Assembly (NCBI GenBank): GCA_029238175.1
Contig: JAQWGO010000015.1
Coordinates: 1-64,000, forward strand
DNA length: 64,000 bases
Source of the DNA: Henriciella sp.
GTDB taxonomy: Bacteria; Pseudomonadota; Alphaproteobacteria; Caulobacterales; Hyphomonadaceae
Reading direction: 5' to 3'
The translations under genes were made by a program, and so were the position numbers. Below, piece after piece: positions 44,220-53,878 of this stretch. The notes under the pieces were generated by a model that was given only the letters and a program-made list of their open reading frames with translations, was not told where the DNA came from and did no database searches. Each line of letters starts with the position of its first letter. Positions within the stretch are counted from its first letter, which is position 1.

Positions 44220-45239
44220 ATGACTGTGACCGCCACCCCCCTTACGAAGAACGACGCTCTAAATGTCGTTGACCGCTTGCAGGTTATGCTGGCTCACGAC
44301 TTAGCTGCAACCGAAACGCTTTTGAAAGAGCGTGCGACCAGCCCAGTTGCAGTTATTCCAGACCTTTCCGGCTATATCGTCTCAGCTGGCGGAAAGCGCT
44401 TACGCCCAATCATTACGCTTGCTGCAGCGCATGCATGTGGCACCGCCAATCACGGCACCCATGCCCTCGCAACGGCGGTAGAGTTTATCCATACGGCGAC
44501 CTTACTGCATGATGATGTCGTTGATGACAGTGATCTGCGTCGCGGGAAGAAGGCCGCCAAGAACGTTTGGGGCAGCAACGCCTCGATCTTGGTGGGTGAT
44601 TTCTTATTCGCCCGCGCCTTCACCCTTATGGTCGAAACGGGCAACATTGAAATTCTGGGTATTCTGTCAGACGCGTCTTCTGTTATTGCTGAAGGTGAAG
44701 TCCGCCAATTGGCTGCGGCGGGTCGAAATGACCTGCCAACGGAAGAGTATTTAGCAATTATTGAAGCCAAAACTGCGGCCCTGTTCGAAGCTGCTGCCCG
44801 TGCCGGCGCGCTGTCTTCAGGCGAAAATTGTGCATCGCACGCTGATGCACTCGCGGCCTATGGCAAAAATTTGGGTTTAGCGTTTCAGATTATTGACGAT
44901 GCTCTCGACTATGGCGGCACGACTTCAGTGATTGGCAAATCTGTTGGCGACGACTTCCGGGAAGGCAAAACGACCCTGCCGATTATTATCGCGCGGCGCC
45001 GGGGCAGTTCGGATGACCAAACCTTCTGGGACCGCGTGATGGATGTTGAACTGCAAAGAGAAGGTGATTTGGCGCATGCCATCCATTTGATCCGCTCAAC
45101 CGGCGCAGCAGAAGCAACACTTGCCGAAGCAGACGCTTATGCCGCGCTCGCCAAAACAGCGCTCAAATCGCTACCGCAAAGTGACTGGACAAAAGCATTG
45201 GCGGACTTGGCAGATTTCTGCGTTAGCCGCGCGCACTAG
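44220..45239 (+). CDS. ispB: trans-polyprenyl diphosphate synthase (octaprenyl/decaprenyl)
   Basis: Makes the isoprenoid side chain of ubiquinone by adding isopentenyl diphosphate. 339 residues. First Asp-rich motif LLHDDVVDDSDLRRGK (about 96-111), second motif IIDDALDYGG (about 224-233), and GGKRLRPII near 58. Small residues before the first motif and the DDALDY form fit a long-chain synthase, not farnesyl or geranylgeranyl. The 3' end overlaps the convergent TerB gene by 17 bases. Confidence 0.93.
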   Translation: MTVTATPLTKNDALNVVDRLQVMLAHDLAATETLLKERATSPVAVIPDLSGYIVSAGGKRLRPIITLAAAHACGTANHGTHALATAVEFIHTATLLHDDVVDDSDLRRGKKAAKNVWGSNASILVGDFLFARAFTLMVETGNIEILGILSDASSVIAEGEVRQLAAAGRNDLPTEEYLAIIEAKTAALFEAAARAGALSSGENCASHADALAAYGKNLGLAFQIIDDALDYGGTTSVIGKSVGDDFREGKTTLPIIIARRRGSSDDQTFWDRVMDVELQREGDLAHAIHLIRSTGAAEATLAEADAYAALAKTALKSLPQSDWTKALADLADFCVSRAH

Positions 45240-45576
45240 CCGGGCTACCTGCTTCAACCCTTAAGTCTTTAGCATATTGCATAATCAAACTCGCCTCAGC
45301 CGGATGCAGCTCTCGGTCGCATGTCGCCATTTCCCATAGATAATTGATCAGGGTCTCGCGCTCTTCTGTCCATTCCCGGCGAAGACGCGCGATTGCTTCA
45401 TCGACGCGATCACGCAGACCAATGCTGCGCTGCCAATCGTCACCAAAGGCTGCCCGGTCAGAGCCCGCATATCGCGAACTCAATGCCATACCGAACTCGA
45501 TCTCAGAGAGGTGAACAACATTGTCAGCGCGCATGACGCTAGCCAGTAATACGCATCGCGCTTCATTAAGTGTCAC
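45223..45576 (-). CDS. TerB-like protein
   Basis: 117-residue helical protein of the TerB superfamily (COG4103 type). ARCVLLASVMRADNVVHLSEIEF in the first half and YLWEMATCDRELHPAEASLI in the second form the two acidic helix-pairs of the fold. Function in tellurite resistance is not implied; solitary TerB proteins are mostly uncharacterised. The 3' end runs 17 bases into the end of ispB on the other strand. Confidence 0.82.
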   Translation of the reverse strand: MTLNEARCVLLASVMRADNVVHLSEIEFGMALSSRYAGSDRAAFGDDWQRSIGLRDRVDEAIARLRREWTEERETLINYLWEMATCDRELHPAEASLIMQYAKDLRVEAGSPASARG

Positions 45577-45698
45577 ATCAATCTCCTCGATGTGTTAACC
45601 CTATAAATGTGACATGAACCCGTGATGAAGCCTCTCAATCGAGGCATGTGCGGACATCATGTCTTGCACGAATGCGCGGACACTGAGACAGTGGAGAA

Positions 45699-47444
45699 AT
45701 GATCCGAACGCTTCTCTTCACGACTGCTTGTATCGCTTTGTCCGCTTGCACATCAGGTATTTCTAAAACGCCAATCGCGGCACTTGAAAAAGCAGAATCT
45801 GAAGTCAAACTTCGCAAAGAAATCAATACATTAAGCACGTATGCTATCGCGAAGTATGCAGGCCTCACAGAAGACCCAGCGCGCTCTGCTGACAGTTACA
45901 CGCGGTTATTAAAAACCGTCAAAGATGATCCATGGGTTGCCGAACAGGCGATTTTCTCGGTGCTCCGCATGGGCGATGTTGACCGTGCCGTCGCACTCTC
46001 GAAAAAACTTCCAAAAGCCACGATTGATGCTTCAGAACTACCCAGGTTAACCCTTGCGATTGACACGCTAAAAAGAAACAAGAAGTCCAAAGCGTTGGAT
46101 TACATGAACCAGCCTTGGCGAAACGACTATCACGCGATGTTGGCCCGCAGCCTCGCAGCATGGACAGCTCTGGATGAAGATCCAAACGCCGCCATTGCTC
46201 TCCAAGAAGGGGCAGGAAACAATGACGGCCTCTTCACGCTGATGGGGCAGACGCTTGCCGCACTCATGAAGGTGAATGTCGGCCTAGAGGATGAAGCCCT
46301 TTCTAACTTTGACGCTTTGTGGAGCATCCGTGCGCGCCTCGCGATTGGCGTTGAGACCGAAGCAAGGCTCATGGCCAGCAGAGGTGAGACCGAAGCTGCG
46401 CTAAGGCGTTTACGAGAGTTTCGCTCGGATGTTGGCCGCCACCCCGCTCTCTTGGCGCTCAAAGACGAAATCGAAAGCGGCACCGTCAAACCGCCTCAAA
46501 AACTCACCGCGCAGCAAGGCACGGCACGCGCGATCTATATCGCAACAGCGCCTCAAGCCACACAAGGCTACGGCGATATTCCAAGCGTCTATTTCGCACT
46601 GGCCGACCATCTGGACCCAGACTTCCACGCCATTAAAGCCCTATGGGCCGATAGCCTCGATCAAGCAGACCGCCGTGAAGATGCCATCGCATTGCTGCGT
46701 TCAATTCCTGAAAGCTCGCTGCACCATACAAGCGCGCAAGGTCAGTTGGCATGGGCCCTGCGCCGGGACGGTGACAATGAAGAAGCGCTGCAAATCGCCC
46801 GCGCCACACTTGAAAAGACCGATAATCGGAACATTCGCGTTCAGCTTGCCGATCTGCTTCAATCGCTTGGCCGTGATGGCGAGGCCGAAGACACATTCAA
46901 TGACATAATAACGGCTGACAGTGCAGAAGGTGAATACGATTGGCGCATCTATTATGCGCGCGGCGGTGCAAGAGAGCGCCTCGGCAAGTGGCCACCAGCT
47001 GAGAATGATCTCAAAACAGCGATGAGCCTTAATCCTGAAAGCCCGACAATCATGAACTATCTTGGCTATAGCTGGATAGATCGCGGCATAAATCTGGATG
47101 AAGGTCTGAAACTGATCGAGGATGCGCTTCGGCTAGATCCCGATAATGGCGCAATAACCGACAGCCTCGGTTGGGCGCACTATAAATTAGGCAATTATGA
47201 TCGCGCCATCATTCACCTCGAGCGCGCGACAGAACTTGCCCCGGATATTTCAGAAATTCTCGATCATCTAGGTGACGTATATTGGCAGGTCGGACGGTTC
47301 AAAGAGGCAGGATTCCAGTGGGAACGTGCCCTGAAATATGCCGTGGATGAAGACGAGAAAGACCTGCTACGCAAGAAACTAGACGGCGGCCAGGCGCTCT
47401 TATCGGCCTCTTCTGTCCAATCGACAGCAGCAATATATCCATGA
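45699..47444 (+). CDS. TPR-repeat lipoprotein
   Basis: 581 residues with a lipobox (LSAC, Cys 17). The C-terminal third is regular tetratricopeptide repeats: ARERLGKWPPAENDLKTAM, NYLGYSWIDRGINLDEGL, TDSLGWAHYKLGNYDRAI and LDHLGDVYWQVGRFKEAG. The middle has degenerate repeats. Likely an outer-membrane or periplasmic scaffold. The stop overlaps the ispE ATG by 4 bases, so translation is coupled. The same TPR protein-ispE pair occurs in other alphaproteobacteria as I recall. Confidence 0.87.
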   Translation: MIRTLLFTTACIALSACTSGISKTPIAALEKAESEVKLRKEINTLSTYAIAKYAGLTEDPARSADSYTRLLKTVKDDPWVAEQAIFSVLRMGDVDRAVALSKKLPKATIDASELPRLTLAIDTLKRNKKSKALDYMNQPWRNDYHAMLARSLAAWTALDEDPNAAIALQEGAGNNDGLFTLMGQTLAALMKVNVGLEDEALSNFDALWSIRARLAIGVETEARLMASRGETEAALRRLREFRSDVGRHPALLALKDEIESGTVKPPQKLTAQQGTARAIYIATAPQATQGYGDIPSVYFALADHLDPDFHAIKALWADSLDQADRREDAIALLRSIPESSLHHTSAQGQLAWALRRDGDNEEALQIARATLEKTDNRNIRVQLADLLQSLGRDGEAEDTFNDIITADSAEGEYDWRIYYARGGARERLGKWPPAENDLKTAMSLNPESPTIMNYLGYSWIDRGINLDEGLKLIEDALRLDPDNGAITDSLGWAHYKLGNYDRAIIHLERATELAPDISEILDHLGDVYWQVGRFKEAGFQWERALKYAVDEDEKDLLRKKLDGGQALLSASSVQSTAAIYP

Positions 47445-48331
47445 CAGAACTGCGCGAGCTCGCTCCTGCGAAAGTAAACCTTTCACTCCATGTCGGCCCG
47501 CCAAAGCAGAACGGCCGACATGATCTGATGTCATTGGTGACATTCGCAGGAATCGAAGCCGCCGATGTCCTCACCGCTGAACCTGCAAGTACGTTCTGCC
47601 TCGCGGTTGAGGGCCCCTTTGCGCGCGATTCTGGCCCTGCCAAAGACAATCTCGTTCTACAAGCGGCGCGAATGTTGGATGAAGCGCTGGACGGAAATGC
47701 GCCACCGCTGGCGTTTCGCCTACAGAAGAACCTTCCTTGCGCCGCGGGTATTGGCGGCGGATCAGCGGATGCCGCGGCGGCGTTACGCCTGATGATTCGC
47801 GCCCATGGCGGTGATAAGGCAATGACAATGGCCGAGGCCATATCGCCCCTCCTCGGCGGCGACGTGCTTGCCTGCCTACGCGGCGTTCCGGGATTGATGA
47901 GCGGCGAAGGCGAACGTTACGAACCGCTGCTAGGTATACCGCCATTCCCCGCGATCCTCGTAAACCCGCTTACAGAGTGTCCTACAGGACCAGTTTTCAG
48001 CGCTTATGACGCCAATCCACCAAGCGCTGTTCCCGCTCACCCACTGCCACCCGCTGGACGTGCCAGACAAGGTGATTTCGTCGACTGGGTCGCAGACAAC
48101 ACCAATAATGGCCTAGAAGCACCCGCCTCGGCGCTAGTTCCAGATATCAACACCACCTTGTCAGCGCTTCGCAATTTGCAAAATACAAAGCTGGTCCGCA
48201 TGAGCGGCTCTGGCGCCACTTGTTTTGCCTTGTTTCCAGACATGGACTCGGCTGAAAAGGGCAAGGAAGCGTTGAAAGCACTACATCCTGATTGGTGGAT
48301 TTGCTCAACGCTACTCGGAGGCGGGACATGA
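47441..48331 (+). CDS. ispE: 4-diphosphocytidyl-2-C-methyl-D-erythritol kinase
   Basis: GHMP kinase of the non-mevalonate isoprenoid pathway. 296 residues. LAPAKVNLSLHVGPP is the N-terminal substrate motif (about 7-21) with the family Lys; LPCAAGIGGGSADAAAALR is the ATP loop (about 99-117); VRMSGSGATCFALF is motif 3. It overlaps the genes on both sides by 4 bases (ATGA), giving a tightly coupled trio with the TPR lipoprotein and the WecA-like transferase. Confidence 0.95.
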   Translation: MTELRELAPAKVNLSLHVGPPKQNGRHDLMSLVTFAGIEAADVLTAEPASTFCLAVEGPFARDSGPAKDNLVLQAARMLDEALDGNAPPLAFRLQKNLPCAAGIGGGSADAAAALRLMIRAHGGDKAMTMAEAISPLLGGDVLACLRGVPGLMSGEGERYEPLLGIPPFPAILVNPLTECPTGPVFSAYDANPPSAVPAHPLPPAGRARQGDFVDWVADNTNNGLEAPASALVPDINTTLSALRNLQNTKLVRMSGSGATCFALFPDMDSAEKGKEALKALHPDWWICSTLLGGGT

Positions 48332-49356
48332 ATTGGGGCTATACTTTGCTGAACGGCGCAATAGCCTTCTCTCTAGCTCTCATCTTATCATATCTGTTTG
48401 GTCTTATCGCGCGACGAAGCAGCATTGTTGATGCACCAGATGAAGCGAGGAAGCAGCAGCCAATTGCAATCCCCAGACTGGGCGGCGTTGCATTTATGCT
48501 GGCAATACTCGTTACGGGACTAGCAACGATAATGCTGATCGGTGGCGGTTTCCGTCCGCTCTCTGGGCCCGCATTGGGCTTCACGATTGTGTGTTTTCTC
48601 GTCGGACTTTGGGACGATATAAAGCCCCCACCAGCTAAGGTAAAACTACTCGTCCTGCTAATTGCTGCAGGCATAGCGGCGTATCTTGGGCTACGGCCAG
48701 CCGCGCTCATGTCGCCGTTTGGAGACATTACCTCACTCGGTCCGATCGTGATTGGTTCGGCGCTGTGGTTATTGGTTTTCACCAACGCCGCGAATTTTAT
48801 GGATGGGTCGAATGGCCTATCAATCGGATCAGTGGCGGTCATGCTCGCGGGCCTTTGTGCCGCCATGATCGGCGTCGAACAATCGGCAGTGTCACTCCTG
48901 CCGCTTCACCTTGTTTTTACCGGCGCAGTCGCTGGCTTCCTGATCCACAATCTACGCGGCAAACTCTATGCAGGTGACGCAGGTGCTCTCGGCCTCGGCG
49001 CGCTCTTTGCCAGCCTAGGATTGGTCTCAGGCCTCGAAGTTTGGACCGTCGCCACGCTCGCGCTACCCTTCCTCGTCGACGTCTTGATGACGCTTATCTG
49101 GCGAGCAAAGCACAAACGATCATGGCTAGAAGCCCATCTCGATCACGCCTACCAACGCCTGCGCAAAAATGGTTGGAGCCACCTAGAAACAGCTGTCCTC
49201 TATTGGGGGCTCACGGCAACGTGCGCAGCAGCAGCCGTTATCGCAGCCAAAGCTGGCGGCGAGGCCCCTTTCATCGTGTTCTGGACATTATGCTTGGCAG
49301 GTATCGCGCTTTGGACAGCCCATCGCCGCAGCGTATCAGCTGACGAGCTTCAATAG
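48328..49356 (+). CDS. MraY/WecA-family polyprenyl-phosphate sugar-1-phosphate transferase
   Basis: 342 residues with about ten membrane helices. Family motifs: IPRLGGVAFML, GLWDDIKPP, NAANFMDGSNGLSIG (Asp-rich catalytic loop, about 150-165), YAGDAGALGLG and AHLDHAYQRL (the HxxH-like C-terminal loop). It moves a sugar-phosphate from UDP-sugar to undecaprenyl phosphate, starting an O-antigen or other surface glycan. It is WecA-like, not MraY. The ATG at 48328 overlaps the ispE stop. It overlaps the convergent downstream gene by 21 bases. Confidence 0.88.
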   Translation: MNWGYTLLNGAIAFSLALILSYLFGLIARRSSIVDAPDEARKQQPIAIPRLGGVAFMLAILVTGLATIMLIGGGFRPLSGPALGFTIVCFLVGLWDDIKPPPAKVKLLVLLIAAGIAAYLGLRPAALMSPFGDITSLGPIVIGSALWLLVFTNAANFMDGSNGLSIGSVAVMLAGLCAAMIGVEQSAVSLLPLHLVFTGAVAGFLIHNLRGKLYAGDAGALGLGALFASLGLVSGLEVWTVATLALPFLVDVLMTLIWRAKHKRSWLEAHLDHAYQRLRKNGWSHLETAVLYWGLTATCAAAAVIAAKAGGEAPFIVFWTLCLAGIALWTAHRRSVSADELQ

Positions 49357-49875
49357 CTCGCTTGGTGTGACTGTCGTTCCCGTTCGCCACGGCGCAAATG
49401 ACCATGCCATGTAAAGCAGGCTCCCCGCCATCAGCAAGCCGAACAGGATTGCAAATCCCTCGCTGCGTTTAACCAGTCCCATCACGCCGGCATAGACAAA
49501 GAACAGCCCAAACAACCCGCCAAAGAGGCCGATCAAAAATAGCGACCACTGAAAGGCCGTCCCGCCACCTGTCTTCACTGGCAATTGAGGATTCACAGTT
49601 TCCAACTCATGCGCAATCGCCGCAACTAATGACCGAAACGATGCCAGCTCCGGCCCCTCCATCATATTGCACGCCAGCTTTGTCACGTCGTCTGGCCCCT
49701 GCAGGTACAACCATTCGGACTGCGTTCCGCGATATGCAAAATTCCCCCAAGTCGCGCCCGTAAGCTCCGCCAGCTTCAACGCATTTTCACCGCCGCGCTT
49801 TAGCAAGTGACCGTCCTTGATCGTCCAGACTTGTTCCTTCGCCAGTAGTGCGGGCTTGAAGCTATATTCGCGCAT
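49336..49875 (-). CDS. membrane protein of unknown function
   Basis: 179 residues. The N-terminal soluble part (MREYSFKPALLAKEQVWTI to about 95) looks like a small beta-domain; then two helices near 110-132 and 139-160. The C-terminus WRTGTTVTPSELLKLVS is polar. The ATG at 49875 is chosen because an earlier ATG would start inside the terminator of the upstream gene. The 3' end overlaps the WecA-like gene by 21 bases on the other strand. Family not recognised. Confidence 0.65.
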   Translation of the reverse strand: MREYSFKPALLAKEQVWTIKDGHLLKRGGENALKLAELTGATWGNFAYRGTQSEWLYLQGPDDVTKLACNMMEGPELASFRSLVAAIAHELETVNPQLPVKTGGGTAFQWSLFLIGLFGGLFGLFFVYAGVMGLVKRSEGFAILFGLLMAGSLLYMAWSFAPWRTGTTVTPSELLKLVS

Positions 49876-49910
49876 AAAAAAATCCCCGAAACTCAAACTG
49901 TTCCGGGGAC
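49876..49910 (-). terminator. terminator after the ETF-QO gene
   Basis: Read on the minus strand, GTCCCCGGAACAG pairs with GTTTCGGGGA (one mismatch) and is followed by TTTTTTTA. It closes the ETF-QO gene directly before the next minus-strand gene. Confidence 0.85.
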
Positions 49911-49956
49911 CTTAGAATGTAATCGATAGGCTCGCCTACCCCTTAGGGGCTAGAGC

Positions 49957-51636
49957 CTACATATTTGGATAGGCTGGACCGCCGCCGCCTTCTGGCGTTT
50001 CCCAATTGATGTTCTGGTTCGGGTCTTTGATATCGCACGTTTTACAGTGAATGCAGTTTTGCGAGTTGATTTGGAAGCGAGGCGCTTTGCCTTCTTCCTC
50101 AACCCACTCATACACACCTGCCGGGCAATAACGCGCCGATGGGCCAGCGAACACATCAAGCTCAGACAATTTCTGAAGATCGAGGTCAGCCACTTTCAAG
50201 TGAATAGGCTGATCTTCAGCATGATACGTGTTCGTGAAAGAGACGTTTGTCAGCTTATCGAAGCTCAGAACACCGTCCGGTTTTTCATACTCAATCGGCT
50301 TAAACTGATCGGCAGGCTTCAGATATTTATGATCGGCTTTACCGTGCTTGAGCTGCGGAATGTAACCAAAACCAACCAAATAGCGCAGCCACATATCAGG
50401 CATGCCCAAAACAGCGCCCGCAAGCGTACCAAAGCGGCTCATCAACGGCTTGACGTTGCGAACACGCGCCAGATCCGTCCAGACCCAGCTATCCTTGACC
50501 GCCTGCTCATAGCTATCCAACTCGTCATACGAGCGACCAGCGCGAATGGCTTCAACAGCCTGCTCCGCCGCCAGCATGCCTGTCTTGATCGCGTTATGCG
50601 TACCCTTAATCCGCGGTAGATTCACGAAACCAGCTGAACAACCGATCAGCGCGCCGCCCGGGAAAGACAGTTTCGGGATAGATTGAATGCCGCCAGACGT
50701 GATCGCACGCGCGCCATAGGCTTCGCGCTTACCGCCTTTCAGGAATTTCGAAATATCGTCGTGATGCTTGTAACGCTGGAACTCTTCATAAGGTGCCAGA
50801 TGTGGGTTCTTATAGTTCAAGTGAACCACGTACCCGACAGAAACATAATTCTCACCGCCCTCAGAGAAGTGATAGAGGAAACCGCCGCCATTCCCGTCAG
50901 CGTCTTTCACTGGCCAGCCAAATGTATGCTGCGTGTAACCAGCGCTAAACTCAGGATGGTCCGCCGGGACCTTCCAAACCTCTTTCAAGCCAATGCCGTA
51001 CTTTTGCGGATCGCAATTGGCTTCAAGATCGTATTTCGCTTTAACCGTCTTAGTTAGAGAACCGCGCGCGCCCTCAGCAAAGAATGTGTATTTACCCAAC
51101 AGTTCCATGCCCGGCTCGTAATCGCCTTTATGGCTGCCATCTTCGGCAATACCCATAACGCCAGCGACAACGCCGCGAACTTCGCCATTCTCACCGTAAA
51201 CAACTTCAGATGCGGCAAAGCCTGGGAAGACTTGTACTTCCAACTCTTCAGCGCGCTCACCCAGCCAACGGCAAACATTTGCCAGCGAGCCGATATAGCA
51301 GCCGTGATTATGCATGAATGGCGGGAATGCAAAGGTGGGCATCGGCATAGAGCCATGCGAACCTAACAGCTTATATTTATCCGCTGAGACCTCAGTTTTA
51401 ATCGGGCGGTCATCGCGTGTCCGCCAGCCGGGAATCAGTTCGTCCATCGCCACCGGGTCAAGAACAAGGCCAGACAGGATGTGCGCGCCAATTTCGCCGC
51501 CTTTTTCCAGCACCACAACTTCCAGCTCTTCACCGGCTTCATTGGCCAATTGTTTCGCCCGAATAGCTGCGGATAGACCAGCAGGGCCACCACCAACGAT
51601 GACCAGATCAAATTCCATAGATTCGCGTTCGCTCAT
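49957..51636 (-). CDS. electron transfer flavoprotein-ubiquinone oxidoreductase
   Basis: Passes electrons from ETF, loaded by acyl-CoA and other dehydrogenases, to ubiquinone at the inner membrane. 559 residues. FAD loop DLVIVGGGPAGLSAAIRA at the start; VVLEKGGEIGAHILSG; the ubiquinone region; and a C-terminal 4Fe-4S ferredoxin-like motif ARYCPAGVYEW and NSQNCIHCKTCDIKDP. The ATG at 51636 has GGGAGAGAG before it; an upstream frame adds 14 residues. ETF genes are not in the window. It fits the acyl-CoA degradation genes at 16-24 kb. Confidence 0.95.
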   Translation of the reverse strand: MSERESMEFDLVIVGGGPAGLSAAIRAKQLANEAGEELEVVVLEKGGEIGAHILSGLVLDPVAMDELIPGWRTRDDRPIKTEVSADKYKLLGSHGSMPMPTFAFPPFMHNHGCYIGSLANVCRWLGERAEELEVQVFPGFAASEVVYGENGEVRGVVAGVMGIAEDGSHKGDYEPGMELLGKYTFFAEGARGSLTKTVKAKYDLEANCDPQKYGIGLKEVWKVPADHPEFSAGYTQHTFGWPVKDADGNGGGFLYHFSEGGENYVSVGYVVHLNYKNPHLAPYEEFQRYKHHDDISKFLKGGKREAYGARAITSGGIQSIPKLSFPGGALIGCSAGFVNLPRIKGTHNAIKTGMLAAEQAVEAIRAGRSYDELDSYEQAVKDSWVWTDLARVRNVKPLMSRFGTLAGAVLGMPDMWLRYLVGFGYIPQLKHGKADHKYLKPADQFKPIEYEKPDGVLSFDKLTNVSFTNTYHAEDQPIHLKVADLDLQKLSELDVFAGPSARYCPAGVYEWVEEEGKAPRFQINSQNCIHCKTCDIKDPNQNINWETPEGGGGPAYPNM

Positions 51637-51735
51637 CAAACTCTCTCCCAAAAGGTGGCGGCACCCTAGCGCCTGCACTATACCTGTGTACGTATCTGTT
51701 CAGAATTGGGTTTAACGCAAGTTTACAAGGTCACA

Positions 51736-52587
51736 ATGCCCCAAAATGCCCCTGCCGTAGCATTAAAGGCTCTCACCGAATGGTGGGAAGAAATGGGCGT
51801 GGACGTTGATCAGGCTGAAATGAAGGCTTTATTGGCCAATAACAGCCCTATCACGACCGCTCAAAACAGTGCCCCGTCACAGCCAGTTCAGCCGGAAGCG
51901 ACTGAACAAACATCGAATCAACCACAGGCGAAACGCACCTCACGGCGCAATAAAGCCAAGACAACTGACGATTGGGTCAGTGAAGCGGCAGCATCGGCTG
52001 CGGCTGCGACGGATATTCCGTCCCTGAAAGCGGCGATCGAATCGTTTGAAGGCTCTGAGCTAAAGAAGCTTTGTGAGAATACAGTTGTCTATGACGGTGT
52101 CATTGGCGCACCTGTCATGGTGCTTGGCGAAGGCCCCGGCCCACAAGAGGACCGTTTAGGACTTCCATTCGTTGGCGCGGCGGGCCAATTCCTAGACAAG
52201 ATGTTGGCAACCATCAGTCTGGACCGCAAAACCAATACATTCATTTCTAACGTCAATTTCTGGCGCCCACCCGGTAACCGAAACCCTGACGCTGACGAGC
52301 TCGCGATTTGCCGCCCGTTCGTTGACCGCATGGTCGACCTTGCCCAGCCGAAAATCATCATTGCTTCTGGCGGCGTTGCGGCCAAATCTCTATTGGACAG
52401 CAAGACAGGTATCATGCGCTTGCGAGGCTCTGAACGCCCCTTCACAACGGCAGCAGGCACCGAAGTCCCGATGGTGCCGATGTTCCATCCCGCCTACCTG
52501 CTTCGCCGCCCTGCCGACAAAAGCCGCGCATGGCGCGATTTATTGTTAGTTCAGGCAAGGCTCGCAGAGATGGGGATCTCACTCTAA
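51736..52587 (+). CDS. uracil-DNA glycosylase, family 4
   Basis: Removes uracil from DNA. 283 residues: an N-terminal low-complexity, Gln/Thr-rich and basic linker to about residue 80, then the catalytic domain. Motif A is GEGPGPQEDRLGLPFVGAAG (about 133-152), with NVNFWRPPGNRNP next and MFHPAYLLRRP (about 254-264) as motif B. The family carries a 4Fe-4S cluster; the candidate Cys ligands are CENTVVYDG (about residue 116) and ELAICRPF. The ATG at 51736 is taken as start; an earlier in-frame start is possible but overlaps the divergent ETF-QO promoter region. Confidence 0.9.
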   Translation: MPQNAPAVALKALTEWWEEMGVDVDQAEMKALLANNSPITTAQNSAPSQPVQPEATEQTSNQPQAKRTSRRNKAKTTDDWVSEAAASAAAATDIPSLKAAIESFEGSELKKLCENTVVYDGVIGAPVMVLGEGPGPQEDRLGLPFVGAAGQFLDKMLATISLDRKTNTFISNVNFWRPPGNRNPDADELAICRPFVDRMVDLAQPKIIIASGGVAAKSLLDSKTGIMRLRGSERPFTTAAGTEVPMVPMFHPAYLLRRPADKSRAWRDLLLVQARLAEMGISL

Positions 52588-53274
52588 TTGCCCGCCCCTC
52601 TCTCCATCATCATTCCAGCTTACAACGCTGAAGCGAATCTTCCGCTTTGCCTGGCAAGCCTTATGCCCGGACTGGAATCCGGCCTCATCCGCGAAGTCAT
52701 TCTCGTCGATGGCGGTAGCGACGATCAAACACGCCGCATCGCCGAAGGCACAGGCGCAACCGTCCTGACCTCCCCCCAAAAGGGCCGCGCCGCGCAGCTT
52801 CGTCACGGCGCCGAAAACGCCCGCGGCGATTGGCTTCTCTTCCTCCATGCCGACACTGCCCTATCCCGCGACTGGGCTGAACGCAGCCAAGCCCATATCG
52901 CCGAACGACCACAGCATGCCGCCGTCTTCACCCTCGCTTATCGCAGTGATGCCCCGATGGCGAAAGTCGTTGCGCGGCGGGCAAACTGGCGCGCCAGAAC
53001 ACTTGGCCTGCCCTATGGCGATCAAGGTTTGCTCGTCTCGCGCAAACTCTACGACCAAGTTGGCGGCTTCCCCGAAGTGCCACTGATGGAAGACGTTAAA
53101 ATCGTCCAAGCTATCGGCAAGAAACGCCTCAACTTCCTAAGCGCCGAAGCCCGCACAGATGCCTCCAAATACGAACGCGATGGCTGGCGCAAGCGCGGCT
53201 GGCACAATGCTTGGCTGATCACGCGCTATTTGCTCGGCGCAAGCCCGGAAAAACTCGCAAAGGCCTACTCGTGA
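52588..53274 (+). CDS. family 2 glycosyltransferase (TIGR04283-type transferase)
   Basis: 228-residue GT-A fold. LSIIIPAYNAEANLP starts the domain, ILVDGGSDDQTR has the nucleotide-binding Asp, LLFLHADTALSRDW carries the metal motif, and GDQGLLVSRKLYDQVGGFP closes the acceptor region. It matches the rSAM/selenodomain-associated transferase 2 type, usually found next to the partner that follows here. It starts at TTG 52588 directly after the glycosylase stop, and overlaps the next gene by 4 bases (GTGA). Confidence 0.86.
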   Translation: MPAPLSIIIPAYNAEANLPLCLASLMPGLESGLIREVILVDGGSDDQTRRIAEGTGATVLTSPQKGRAAQLRHGAENARGDWLLFLHADTALSRDWAERSQAHIAERPQHAAVFTLAYRSDAPMAKVVARRANWRARTLGLPYGDQGLLVSRKLYDQVGGFPEVPLMEDVKIVQAIGKKRLNFLSAEARTDASKYERDGWRKRGWHNAWLITRYLLGASPEKLAKAYS

Positions 53275-53876
53275 AACGCGCGACCCTCCTCATCTATGCC
53301 AAACCACCACGCATGGGTCTATCAAAGACAAGGCTCGCCCGCAGCTTGGGCTCCCCAACACAGGCACGCCGTATCGCAATGATGACGCTCAGCAAAACAG
53401 TTCGCGCCAGCCTTTCCGGCGCATGGAACACAATCCTCTACGCCGCGCCCGACAAGGCACTTTGCCAATCTATTGGGATTGTGTGGCCAGATCACCTTGA
53501 ACGCCGCTCACAAGGGCGCGGCGACATCACCGACCGATTAAACAAGGGCCTTAACGAAGCCCCCGCCGGGCCGGTTATGTTTATCGGCGCTGATGCGCCC
53601 GACATTTCGCCAGCCTTGATCCGCCGCGCCATTCGCGGCCTACACAGAAGTGACGCCATCTTCGGCCCTGCACTCGATGGCGGATTTTGGCTGTTCGGAC
53701 TTAACAAACAGGCTCGCACAAAAAGCCCGTTCCACAATGTGCGGTGGTCCAGCCCGCACGCAATGCAAGATGTCTGGGCGAACCTACCCAATCACGCAAA
53801 GGTTGGCATACTTCCACAGCTTATCGACATTGATGACGCCGATGATTGGGATATTTGGAGAGCTAGCAAGAAGTAG
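53271..53876 (+). CDS. DUF2064/TIGR04282 transferase
   Basis: 201 residues of the nucleotidyltransferase-like DUF2064 family. LLIYAKPPRMGLSKTRLARSLG gives the nucleotide loop (main part AKPPRMGLSKTRLA), FIGADAPDISPALIRRAI is the metal-binding part and AIFGPALDGGFWLFGL is the family signature. It is the usual partner of the previous glycosyltransferase. The GTG at 53271 overlaps that gene's stop. Substrate is not known. Confidence 0.86.
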   Translation: MKRATLLIYAKPPRMGLSKTRLARSLGSPTQARRIAMMTLSKTVRASLSGAWNTILYAAPDKALCQSIGIVWPDHLERRSQGRGDITDRLNKGLNEAPAGPVMFIGADAPDISPALIRRAIRGLHRSDAIFGPALDGGFWLFGLNKQARTKSPFHNVRWSSPHAMQDVWANLPNHAKVGILPQLIDIDDADDWDIWRASKK

Positions 53877-53878
53877 CA

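Noticed and set aside
44117-44223. 35-codon plus-strand frame running into the ispB start
   Set aside because: No ribosome site precedes it, and it lies over the leader of the better-supported minus-strand small gene.
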